A DNA stretch of 64,000 bases from Helichrysum umbraculigerum (lineage: Eukaryota > Streptophyta > Magnoliopsida > Asterales > Asteraceae), in assembly GCA_949592205.1 (NCBI GenBank), contig CATIUR010000001.1, positions 67,718,059-67,782,058 on the forward strand. Reading direction: 5' to 3'. The notes beneath the pieces were generated by a model. That model was given only the letters and a program-made list of their open reading frames with translations, was not told the DNA's origin and searched no databases. This document shows positions 54,631 to 64,000 of the stretch, piece by piece. Numbering within the stretch: position 1 is the stretch's first letter; every line of letters starts with the position of its first letter. The translations under genes and the position numbers were made by a program.

Positions 54631-55408
54631 ATACTTTTTTATAAACCGACTTACTATTCGAATAGATTATCGTAATATATAAACTTAACTGTTACATCGA
54701 CGAACATGAAATTGAACGAAATTATTGAATGCCGCAGCTTTGCGCGGGTACAAGGCTAGTATATAAACAATATATGATGAACTATTCATATTGTGAATAA
54801 AACTCATAATTTATGTTTCAATTAAAATATTTGCTTAACAAATTAAGGAAATGTAATCCAACAAATCAATAATCATCAAATTGTCAGTTTGTATGTTATA
54901 AATTTTAACATTTAATTATTTATTTTAAATTATGATTTTTTGTTTTTAACAGTTAATATTTGATTGAACATTTGGCTGATAAAATCTTTGATTATTTAAT
55001 TTTAACCTTTTTATAGTTATATAAAACCCGTGGGTTTGTCCGTAACCGCGTGCATCCGTTGGTTGCAGGTACACGTGCAAAAATAAAACCTGTTATCAAA
55101 ATACTCGCGGGTTCACGGGTTGAAAAAAACCCGTTTGAGCGGGTCATGGGTATATCATATGTGTACCCGTTACTCACATATGCCATCCCTAAAGCATAAT
55201 TGTTTTTTTTTTTCTTTCTTCTATTTTTAAAAGAAAATTGGTGAATTCCCACTACTATTCCTATAAGGCTATAACTCATTCCCTTTTTCGGTCCAACTCA
55301 TAATAAGTGTCTACTTTTCCATTATAGTTTAATATCAACTTTTAAAAGTAATGCACTAACTTTAGAGTTAATTGCATGGTCAGTTCATGTGATTTACACA
55401 CATTCGCA
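54631..55408. other. AT-rich sequence with a degenerate CCCG-rich patch
   Basis: A patch at 55025-55190 is rich in ACCCG and CGGGT motifs such as AACCCGTGGGTTTG and CTCGCGGGTTCACGGGTT, similar to 51110-51180; probably a decayed transposon. No gene was seen. Confidence 0.4.
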
Positions 55409-55620
55409 CACTAGTAGAGAAATGGCCTATTATAGCGGTGAAAAACACCATTTGAGGCGGTGTTTGACCCGCTCTAGATGTCGACGCTATGAAAAGTATA
55501 CCCCCTATTTAGAACGGTCAAACAACCGTACAAAAGTCATGTTCTGAAGCGGTGTATAGGTAAAAAGAATCACTTAATGTGGTCTTCAAAGAACTGCTTC
55601 AAAACCCACCACAGTTTTCA
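55409..55620 (+). mobile_element. CACTA (En/Spm-type) transposon end
   Basis: Starts CACTAGTAGAGAAATGGCC, the form of plant CACTA termini, followed by subterminal GCGGTG-type repeats (AGCGGTG, GGCGGTG, AAGCGGTG). The opposite end was not found in the window, and the sequence runs into a microsatellite, so this is a fragment or a decayed short element. Confidence 0.6.
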
Positions 55621-55628
55621 AAACAAAA

Positions 55629-55629
<1 letters not shown>

Positions 55630-55694
<65 letters not shown>
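55630..55694. repeat. ATA trinucleotide microsatellite
   Basis: About 65 bp of uninterrupted (ATA)n, roughly 21 units. Confidence 0.97.
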
Positions 55695-55695
<1 letters not shown>

Positions 55696-55858
55696 CCTTT
55701 TTAACAAAAAACCAAATCTTCTATTTATATTATCCAATCAATAATCCTACTACCATCACCAAACAATAAACTAACTACAAACCTCAACAAATCTTTAATC
55801 TTAACTAAGGATATATCGTTCATAAATTACAATACATAAACCCACACAGTTTATTTGT

Positions 55859-57270
55859 GTGACAACCATCACCAAATCATGTTAGTTGACCGTCGTTGAC
55901 TTTCACCTAGCTAAACCTATGATCTAGAACTCAAACTTATGTGAATTATGTGAACTTATGTGCTATACTTGGTGTGCTAGTCGAAACATTGTGCTTAGAC
56001 TCGTTAAGGTTTCGTGTCGTTTCTATGACACTTAATCGTTCATTATTTGGAAACTTGGGAGAGTGTACGAAGTATGATTAAAAAATATTAAGTAATTTAT
56101 AAATAATAAGAATATTAACAATTATAATAAATTTAATAAGCTAAGTTAAAACGTATAACATGTTAAAAATATAAAAGCTGAGTTTTCTGCGAGGTTTATT
56201 GTTTGTGCCATAACTCTCTTATCCGGGCTCCAAATGACTTGAATCCAAAGCCCATGATCTCTAAACTCCTTGGGTTGCAACAGTCCGGATTTAAGCCCAT
56301 AATTCCACGGAAAAAGTCGGCCAAGGCTTGGAGTGGGGAGCAAGGAAGAGTTTTCTCAAAATAAATAAGATATATTCACAATCTTTTCTCATTTAAACAC
56401 TTTCAAAAACCTAAAAACTATTCTCTCTCTCTCTCAGCCGATTCTCTATCTTTCTCAGCCTATTTTCACAAGAAAATAATCGATCTTAAACGTTTTGATC
56501 ATTGTTTCGAAGATCCTAAGTGTTAGTGTCTTCTATTGCATCCATGGTAGCGTTTTCTTTGATTTTTGACTCCTATTGTGATCAATTGATGAAATAAATG
56601 AGAAATCTGGAAAAAACTTTAGAAATATCAAACTAACATGTTAAAATAAGTTTAGACGAATTTTAGTTATTTATATATATTATCGTTGTATTTGTTTTGA
56701 TCGAAAAGCTGTGATTTGTTATTTCATAATCGGGACAGATTTATTGGTCCGACTCTGGAAGGTTATAAACTGGTCATAAAATATGGTTTGGTTACGAATA
56801 TTGAGTCAAAAAGTTCAATAAGTCTACTTTCTTTTCCAAGTGGTTTCGAGTCAAAACGACAAGCTTTGGTCGGTCAAACAGTTGTTACAAGTCAAGTGGT
56901 CAAAACTGAGATTTCGGCAGAAAACTTAGGTAAACTTTGAATAGATATGACTCACGTAATATTTCGAGTTAGAGCATGAAACTTTTTCTGGAATGCGTTT
57001 AAGATATTAAGAGTTCAGTGTAAAAAGATAAGAATTTTTAAAGGTCTTTATGGGTATAAACTTTTATAAAACTTTTTGGCGCGCGAACAGTAACTTTTAT
57101 GGGTAGTTCAGTTTAAAGAATTTTTAAGAAATAGTAAAGTAATAAAATAAAATATAGGAAAATTTCCATAAAGTATTAACATGTTATAAGTTCTGTAATA
57201 AAAATTTGGGGTATTACTTGATTCGTTTGAGTGTATATAAAAATACACAAATGGACCTATAATTTCAGTC
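55859..57270 (+). repeat. Probable partial LTR interrupted by element G
   Basis: Begins TGTGACAACC, as the sense-strand LTR of A does, and later shows a CT-rich leader (56415-56450) and GAAGATCCTAAG, a layout like the other LTRs here. It stops at 57270 where G begins, so the rest would be off the window. There is no palindrome array and no matching second copy, so the assignment is tentative. Confidence 0.35.
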
Positions 57271-58021
57271 TGTAACACCCCCAAATTTGTTTAGCGGAAG
57301 CGTTTAGTTTAAGTATGGGGTGTCACAATAACAAATCATGCATACGTATCAGAGCTTATGATTATAACAGAACAATATATAATAAGATGCCAAAAGTGTT
57401 AATTACAAAGTTTACGATTCATCTAATCGTATAAGTTAAAAAGTAATATATTTACAAAAGTGGATTTCTAGAATATGACAAAACAGTTTCAGTTATACTA
57501 GAGAAATCCATATGTTTTTCCAAAAGTTGGCATCCTAAAGCTTCACGGGTCGCCTAATTCTCCATGTGTTGGCGATTCTTACATGCGCAGCTAATTCCCT
57601 GAAAAACATAGTAAAAGTCAACAACGAGGTTGGGTGAATTCACAGGTTTTATGTTTACAAGTTCAGTTGTGATACACCACTGTTGTTTATAACGTATCGT
57701 TGGGATGTCACCCAAAAGTATAGTTCATGAAATCAAATATGTTCCTAAATAGTTGTTTGTAGGAATGTTCGTATCATATTAGTTGTAGGAAAAACAATAT
57801 CCTGTGTTCAAGTATGTTTTGTAGGATTATACGTATCCTAATCGTAGATATGATTCGTTGGGATATTGCCCAAAATATAGTTCAAGTTGTAGTAGGAATG
57901 TAAGTATCCTATTAGTTGTTCGTAGGTGTAACACTCCCCTAAGACCCGTATCTGGACCACGTACGGCAGTGTTACAATCCTAATCGTTTGGTGGGTCCAT
58001 GTTAGTAGGAAACCCATTGCT

Positions 58022-58190
58022 TTCAGTAGTGTTGCCCATGTCAAGTAGGGACTTTTAAATAGTGTTGCCCATGTCAAGTAGGGACTTTTCAGTAGTGTTG
58101 CCCATGTCAAGTAGGGACTTTTCAGTAGTGTTGCCCATGTCAAGTAGGGACTTTTCAGTAGTGTTGCCCATGTCAAGTAGGGACTTTTAG
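58022..58190 (-). repeat. 33-bp tandem repeat in LTR of G (5 copies)
   Basis: Five copies of a 33-base unit containing GTTGCCCATGTCAAGTAGGG; the second copy begins AAAT instead of TTCAGT. The other LTR has four (62758-62891). The minus frame 57838-58176, with its repeated WATLLKSPYL peptide, is just this repeat read through. Confidence 0.93.
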
Positions 58191-58859
58191 TTACCCAGTC
58201 TGTTATATAAAGTGTCGCTGGTCATCCTCCAGCGTTCTCAAAACATGTTCATGTGTTTACAGCGTTGGTAGTATGAAAGAAATATGTAACACTCCCCCTA
58301 AGACCCGTATCTGGACCACGTGCGGGCAGTATTACATACTATGTAAAAATCGTCAGTTTGTTTATCAGTTTACCAGTTCCATGTACTCCACTTGTTTGAG
58401 TAAAATAGTATACAACCAAGTTTGTATAAAAGTGTTTGACTATGTTTTCCACCCCTGTTCAAGCAGTTAAAACAGTAAAAGTAGGGGCTGTGAACTCACC
58501 TGTTGAGTTAAGTAATCGTGCGAGTGCTAGCAAATCTAAGCCCAAGTATAGTCCGAATCTCCTAACGTCCTAAACGTACGAGATTTAATAAGTATGTGGA
58601 TGTCTAAGTTAATCATCCATGCTAGTGTTCGTACAACCAAGTTACGTCCAAATCGTTCGTTTAAATGTTTATGTTTGTATTTCGTATTTGTGAAAATGTA
58701 TATGATTCGTTGGTGATAGTTTGAAATTCTAATTTCGGTAAAATAAGTGTGTTTGTATTGTTTGTAAAGCTCGTGAATCGTATCGTATAAAGATATGCGT
58801 TTCCGGTTAATTCGACACTTAGTGAAAACTAGTTTTTAAACTTCCTGTTTTTAGCAACG

Positions 58860-59165
58860 CAAGGTGCGACGCTGGGTTGTTATGCGACGTAGGGTGCGAC
58901 GTAAAGGTCGAAGTGCGACGTAGGGTGCGACGTTAAGTGTTGCGTCGCAGTTGTTGCGAAATTAAATAATTGTGCGACGTAACGGGTTACGTCGCATACG
59001 GGTGTTGCGACGTTAGGGTCTGCGTCGCAATTTGCGACGTTCGCAATTCAATGCGACGTAGTGGGTTGCGTCGCTATGTGCGACGTAAGGAAGGGTAATG
59101 CGACGTAAAGGCCTACGTCGCACTACTGTTTTTTGCCCAAAAGCGACGTAGTCGCCTGTTCGACG
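58860..59165 (-). repeat. Phased palindrome array in LTR of G
   Basis: GCGACG-N10-CGTCGC units start at 58927, 58974, 59007, 59053 and 59100: spacings of 47, 33, 46 and 47 bp, each with exactly a 10-base spacer. Single GCGACGTAGGG half-sites precede them. Copied at 63558-63855. Confidence 0.85.
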
Positions 59166-60035
59166 AACAGCTTAAAAATCAACGAGTTTTGGGTCGATTT
59201 GGACATTTTCGGTTGTATAAAACACTAAAACATGGTAATCTAAGTATACTAAACATGAAATACCAATTATAACTTCGAAATCGAAAGATTTACGGGATTT
59301 GTCGGAAACTTACGAGTGTCGGATTTGAAATCCGAAAAGATAGATGTGTAGGGCTCGTTGTCGTGGTCACTTTATTCCAAAAGAGCGAGGTGATCGGAGG
59401 CCGTTTAATGGTAGTTTTGGTGTCGTTTTTGTGGTGGTTTTTGGTTGGTGGTGGTAGTTGTAGAGAGAAAAGAAAAGAAAGAAAAAGAGAAGGTGATGAT
59501 GAATGTGAAAAGTGGGGAGGAAGAAAGGGTTTTGTTCCCTTTTTCCTTCCTCTGTGTTTGCGCTCCGCGTTTGTTTACCCGATCGTTAAATGTTACAATA
59601 TTTTAAATTAATACATTTTAATTACATATTTCTTTATAATTTTAATTAGGATCTTTTTATAAAAACCAAATTGAATTAAGTTATAAAATTTTGACTTTGT
59701 TTTATTTTAAATTGTAAACGTTTTGCGTTATAAAATGATTTGTAAATATTTTTGACAAAATATTTATTAGTTACTACGTTATTTAATAATTTCGTTTTAT
59801 TAAATAATTTTGTTCACCAACAGTCGTACGTTTTTGTCGCGTTTGTTTTTAAATTATTCTGTACGTAATTACAACTAATTACGAATACGTAATACTACGC
59901 GTACTAACTAGTTGGGCTATGCTAGACTTACCTCTTACCTCTAAATTGTGTTGTGAATTCACTCAAGTAGGGAATTAGCCTAATAATGCAAGTGATTAAC
60001 GTAATTAATCGTGTTTAAATTTGCGGGGTGTTACA

Positions 60036-60048
60036 TTCTCCCCATGTT
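60036..60048 (-). other. Polypurine tract of element G
   Basis: ACATGGGGAGAA on the minus strand next to the 3' LTR start TGTAACACCCCG; shorter in G than the tract of A, C and D. Confidence 0.75.
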
Positions 60049-60315
60049 AGAGAAATCTCGTCCCGAGATTTAAAAACCAAGTCGGATCGCCCGCGGCGTA
60101 TGTTCTCTGATGAGTCATGTTGTTAACAATAGTGATAGTTTGCGTGGCGTTCAATTGTTGCCATAGAAGTTCAATCAGTTTAAGTATGCTCGCGGCATAG
60201 TTCAATATGTTGTGTGTTTCGTTTCGTGGTCAGAGTGTACCAAGTGTTGTGTTCGAATCGACATTCGAGTAAAACGTATGTTAAATCGTAGCAATAGTCG
60301 CTAAAACGTACCGTG

Positions 60316-61569
60316 CTAGTTGAGATCCGCGACCGTTTCTGGTGCACGGAGGATGTATGCGCGGCTACGCCCCGGTGGGATGGTTGCGATGCGGTTGTTG
60401 TTGTTTTGATTGTTGTTCCCGGGGTTGTTCTGGTTGTTGTTATTCTGATTGTTGTTGGCGTTATAGAGTTGGGGGCACTGATTTCGGTAGTGTCCCGGGT
60501 CGCCACATCGGAAACAGCCATTGTTTCGTTGTTCGTTGTTCGTGGGGTGAGTTCTACAAGCTTCGGTTCTGTGTCCGAATCGGTTGCATTTATCACAGAA
60601 GAAACAATATCCTTCATGATGTTTTCCGCACTTCCCACACTTGGGCCTGTTACCAAGGTAGGGTTTCTGTTCAGTGTTGGTGATCGCAGCAAAGGCTCGG
60701 GTGTTTCCCGGGTTTCTGTTTTGTTGAACCTGACGGTCGTTACCCTCGCTGTTCCATTTGCGTTTGTGGGTTCCAGATTCGCCCGCATCAGTACGGGTAG
60801 GTTCAGTTTTCCCTGTGATAGCTTTCAGGGTTCCAATCTCGACCGCGTCGTCGGTTAAGCTGTGAGCCAGATCCACTGCGCTCCTAAAAGTGGCGGGTTT
60901 GGAGGACATAACCATGCCTCGGATTTGTGGGGCCAAACCCCTGTTGTAACGCTCAATGCGTTTGCTCTCGGGGGTTACCATGTGGGGCACCAGTCGTGCG
61001 AGTTCCTGGAATCTAGTCGTGTAACCTGAAATGTCAGCGCCGATCATTTGTATGTTCCAGAATTCGGTTTCATGTTTCTGCATCTCGTTGGGAGGGCAAA
61101 ATTCCTCCATCAGCATTCGTTTCAGTGTCTCCCATGAGATGGAGTAAGCAGCTGGGCGTCCCATGATTTGCACCTGAGCGTTTCACCATGTTAGCGCTTT
61201 GTCGGCTAGAGTGCAGGTGGCGTATTTCACAATTTTGTCGGTGGCGCAGTCGCTGATGTCGATGACTGATTCAGTTTTCTCAATCCAGTGGACCAGGCCG
61301 ATGGCCCCTTCGGTCCCGGTGAAGGTGCTGGGTTTACAAGACTGAAAAGTTTTGTAGGAACACCCCTGCTGGGTATTGTTTAGGGTTTCGCTGTTGACGG
61401 GAGTGGCTCCACTATTGTTGGTCAGGTTTTCACGATTTCGGCTGGCCTCGTACTGAGCAATAGCCTCAGCCACGCGGCGTTCGATGATTTGTTCAGTTGT
61501 TTCCGGAGGCGGTGGTGGAGGTGGAGTATTTCGTCGACTGTTTCGAGTATTTCTTTGTTTAGGCGGCAT
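60316..61569 (-). pseudogene. Gag of element G with one nonsense codon
   Basis: A 417-residue frame interrupted by one TGA (61183-61185) where A, B and D encode the second tryptophan of a W-W pair in the capsid; downstream the same frame is open to 60316. N-terminus MPPKQRNTRNS with a proline run, capsid region about 65-255, a glutamine/asparagine-rich linker, and two C-x2-C-x4-H-x4-C knuckles (CDKCNRFGHRTEAC and CFRCGDPGHYRNQC). The frame stops just where the protease should begin, as in B. TGG to TGA is a single transition and could be recent. A frame in another register (60180-60788) and the plus-strand frames here are shadows. Confidence 0.88.
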
Positions 61570-61989
61570 GCTGACGTTCTGCGATGAAAAGATGCAGAAG
61601 TCAATGCCAATGAAAAATATGTGAGGAGTAAAGTTTCACATATTTCAAGTGTTCGAATATCAAGAAAAATTGTCGAATCCCCATCACGTATCTTACGACT
61701 ATGAAACACCCATATGTACTCAGTATAATATAATCACGTTGGCCAGGCGTCATTATATGATGCTGAATACATACTTCTTTTCATCAATCGTTTAACACGA
61801 TCAGGTTCATATGAGATCTGAGTACAATGAACGAGTCGAATGTGGTGAACAGTTCACGCGTATCGAAGTATCGCGACGATAGTTTAGATGTATGCAAATG
61901 TATGTATGCATGTACGTTCTAGCCAAGGCTATAGTCTAGGTCTCTAGGTTTCTAAGTCACCTAAAGTTTCCTAGTTCGCTATAACCAAT

Positions 61990-62003
61990 GGCTCTGATAC
62001 CAA
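61990..62003 (-). other. Primer-binding site of element G
   Basis: TTGGTATCAGAGCC on the minus strand, two bases from the LTR boundary at 62006; initiator tRNA-Met type. The leader 61570-61989 differs from that of A, B and D apart from its first stretch. Confidence 0.9.
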
Positions 62004-62005
62004 TC

Positions 62006-64000
62006 TGTAACACCCCCAAATTTGTTTAGCGGAAGCATTTAGTTTAAGTATGGGGTGTCACAATAACAAAGCATGCATACGTATCAGAGCTTATGATTAC
62101 AACAGAACAATATATAATAAGATGCCAAAAGTGTTAATTACAAAGTTTACGATTCATCGAATCGTATAAGTTAAAAAGTAATATATTTACAAAAGTGGAT
62201 TTCTAGAATATGACAAAACAGTTTCAGTTATACTAGAGAAATCCATATGTTTTTCCAAAAGTTGGCATCCTAAAGCTTCACGGGTCGCCTAATTCTCCAT
62301 GTGTTGGCGATTCTTACATGCGCAGCTAATTCCCTGAAAAACATAGTAAAAGTCAACAACGAGGTTGAGTGAATTCACAGGTTTTATGTTTACAAGTTCA
62401 GTTGTGATACACCACTGTTGTTTATAACGTATCGTTGGGATGTCACCCAAAAGTATAGTTCATGAAATCAAATATGTTCCTAAATAGTTGCTTGTAGGAA
62501 TGTTCGTATCATATTAGTTGTAGGAAAAACAATATCCTGTGTTCAAGTATGTTTTGTAGGATTATACGTATCCTAATCGTAGATATGATTCGTTGGGATA
62601 TTGCCCAAAATATAGTTCAAGTTGTAGTAGGAATGTAAGTATCCTATTAGTTGTTCGTAGGTGTAACACTCCCCTAAGACCCGTATCTGGACCACGTACG
62701 GCAGTGTTACAATCCTAATCGTTTGGTGGGTCCATGTTAGTAGGAAACCCATTGCTTTCAGTAGTGTTGCCCATGTCAAGTAGGGACTTTTAAATAGTGT
62801 TGCCCATGTCAAGTAGGGACTTTTCAGTAGTGTTGCCCATGTCAAGTAGGGACTTTTCAGTAGTGTTGCCCATGTCAAGTAGGGACTTTTAGTTACCCAG
62901 TCTGTTATATAAAGTGTTGCTGGTCATCCTCCAGCGTTCTCAAAACATGTTCATGTGTTTACAGCGTTGGTAGTATGAAAGAAATATGTAACACTCCCCC
63001 TAAGACCCGTATCTGGACCACGTGTGGGCAGTATTACATACTATGTAAAAATCGTCAGTTTGTTTATCAGTTTACCAGTTCCATGTACTCCACTTGTTTG
63101 AGTAAAATAGTATACAACCAAGTTTGTATAAAAGTGTTTGACTGTGTTTTCCACCCCTGTTCAAGCAGTTAAAACAGTAAAAGTAGGGGCTGTGAACTCA
63201 CCTGTTGAGTTAAGTAATCGTGCGAGTGCTAGCAAACCTAAGCCCAAGTATAGTCCGAATCTCCTAACGTCCTAAACGTACGAGATTTAATAAGTATGTG
63301 GATGTCTAAGTTAATCATCCATGCTAGTGTTCGTACAACCAAGTTACGTCCAAATCGTTCGTTTAAATGTTTATGTTTGTATTTCGTATTTGTGAAAATG
63401 TATATGATTCGTTGGTGATAGTTTGAAATTCTAATTTCGGTAAAATAAGTGTGTTTGTATTGTTTGTAAAGCTCGTGAATCGTATCGTATAAAGATATGC
63501 GTTTCCGGTTAGTTCGACACTTAGTGAAAACTAGTTTTTAAACTTCCTGTTTTTAGCGACGCAAGGTGCGACGCTGGGTTGTTATGCGACGTAGGGTGCG
63601 ACGTAAAGGTCGAAGTGCGACGTAGGGTGCGACGTTAAGTGTTGCGTCGCAGTTGTTGCGAAATTAAATAATTGTGCGACGTAACGGGTTACGTCGCATA
63701 CGGGTGTTGCGACGTTAGGGTCTGCGTCGCAATTTGCGACGTTCGCAATTCAATGCGACGTAGTGGGTTGCGTCGCTATGTGCGACGTAAGGAAGGGTAA
63801 TGCGACGTAAAGGCCTACGTCGCACTACTGTTTTTGGCCCAAAAGTGACGTAGTCGCCTGTTCGACGAACAGCTTAAAAATCAACGAGTTTTGTGTCGAT
63901 TTGGACATTTTCGGTTGTATAAAACACTAAAACATGGTAATCTAAGTATACTAAACATGAAATATCAATTATAACTTCGAAATCTAAAGATTTACGGGAT
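62006..64000 (-). repeat. Element G 5' LTR (cut by window end)
   Basis: Matches 57271-59300. Contains four copies of the 33-bp repeat (62758-62891), GTGAGT donor-like site 63196-63201, and the palindrome array 63558-63855. Confidence 0.94.
63558..63855 (-). repeat. Phased palindrome array, second LTR of G
   Basis: Copy of 58860-59165 with the same GCGACG-N10-CGTCGC units and spacings. One change outside the cores gives AAAGTGACG for AAAGCGACG near 63842. Confidence 0.83.

Larger units (their letters stand above)
57271..60035 (-). repeat. Element G 3' LTR (complete, 2765 bp)
   Basis: TGTAACACCCCC at 57271 to ...GGGGTGTTACA at 60035. It holds the 33-bp repeat 58022-58190, GTGAGT donor-like site 58494-58499, palindrome array 58860-59165, GTAAGT-like site near 59310 and a purine-rich stretch near 59460-59510 (a CT-rich leader in sense). 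The plus-strand frame 59363-59611 is not supported. Confidence 0.94.
57271..64000 (-). mobile_element. Element G: gag-only LTR retrotransposon (right end off window)
   Basis: In sense order: 5' LTR (from beyond 64000 to 62006), primer site, leader, gag (61569-60316, one nonsense codon), purine tract, 3' LTR (60035-57271). The interior is just 1.97 kb. As in B, no protease, RT, RNase H or integrase is present. Gag differs clearly from that of A, B and D. The LTRs agree closely except for one tandem-repeat unit. It is non-autonomous. Confidence 0.88.

Noticed and set aside
57838..58176. Repetitive peptide frame with WATLLKSPYL units
   Set aside because: It is the 33-bp LTR tandem repeat read in a frame divisible by three; it recurs shortened at 62573-62878 and has no other coding sign.
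60313..60858. 181-residue plus-strand frame
   Set aside because: Antisense shadow of the gag of G, rich in valine opposite the asparagine/glutamine-rich linker.

Overview
This is a repeat-dense nuclear segment of a flowering plant. The evidence is plant-type chromovirus retrotransposons, initiator-tRNA-Met primer sites, Stowaway, PIF/Harbinger, hAT, Mutator and CACTA relics, and one intron-rich gene with GT-AG introns. A eudicot is very likely; a daisy-family genome is only a guess. About 75% of the window is LTR retrotransposon, which I label A to G. No prokaryotic, organellar, tRNA or rRNA gene was recognised.

Layout. 1-8798: element A, a Tekay-type Ty3/gypsy element on the minus strand with an uninterrupted 1481-residue polyprotein; its left LTR is cut by the window edge. 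A sits inside the left LTR of element B (8799-18124, minus), which carries gag but no pol. B sits inside the protease region of element C (18125-33860, plus), an old Tekay copy with a frameshift and stops. The 3' LTR of C is split by element D (22990-33174, plus), a Tekay copy with an extra coiled-coil ORF before gag and one nonsense codon. C itself sits inside element E. E and F (33861-41513, minus) are two CRM-like copies that share one LTR in tandem, and both have lost the integrase core. The nesting gives a relative order: E/F first, then C, then B and D, then A.

41514-57270 is the only non-gypsy island. It holds one host gene on the minus strand (coding exons 42491-49746, promoter near 50.13 kb) for a 196-residue protein with a C-terminal membrane anchor. 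Its introns contain two Stowaway MITEs, two PIF/Harbinger-like elements and a very young non-coding LTR element (43314-46203). Upstream lie a Mutator-type foldback element, a hAT-like element, a CACTA end, a microsatellite and part of another LTR. 57271-64000 is element G (minus), a second gag-only element whose right LTR runs off the window.

Main unexplained signal. All five long LTR families (A, B, C, D, G) carry, at the same relative place, a phased array of short palindromes. A, D and G use GCGACG-N10-CGTCGC; B and C use GCGACACT-N5-AGTGTCGC with matching base changes in both arms. Successive units start about 44-48 or 33-34 bp apart in every family. Near the arrays, four or five families also keep a perfect 14-16 bp palindrome of differing sequence, a covarying GGTTAG/CTAACC stem, and two consensus splice donors; in D a TACTAAC-type acceptor lies just before the extra ORF. 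Together these suggest a structured, probably spliced LTR leader shared by coding and gag-only elements.
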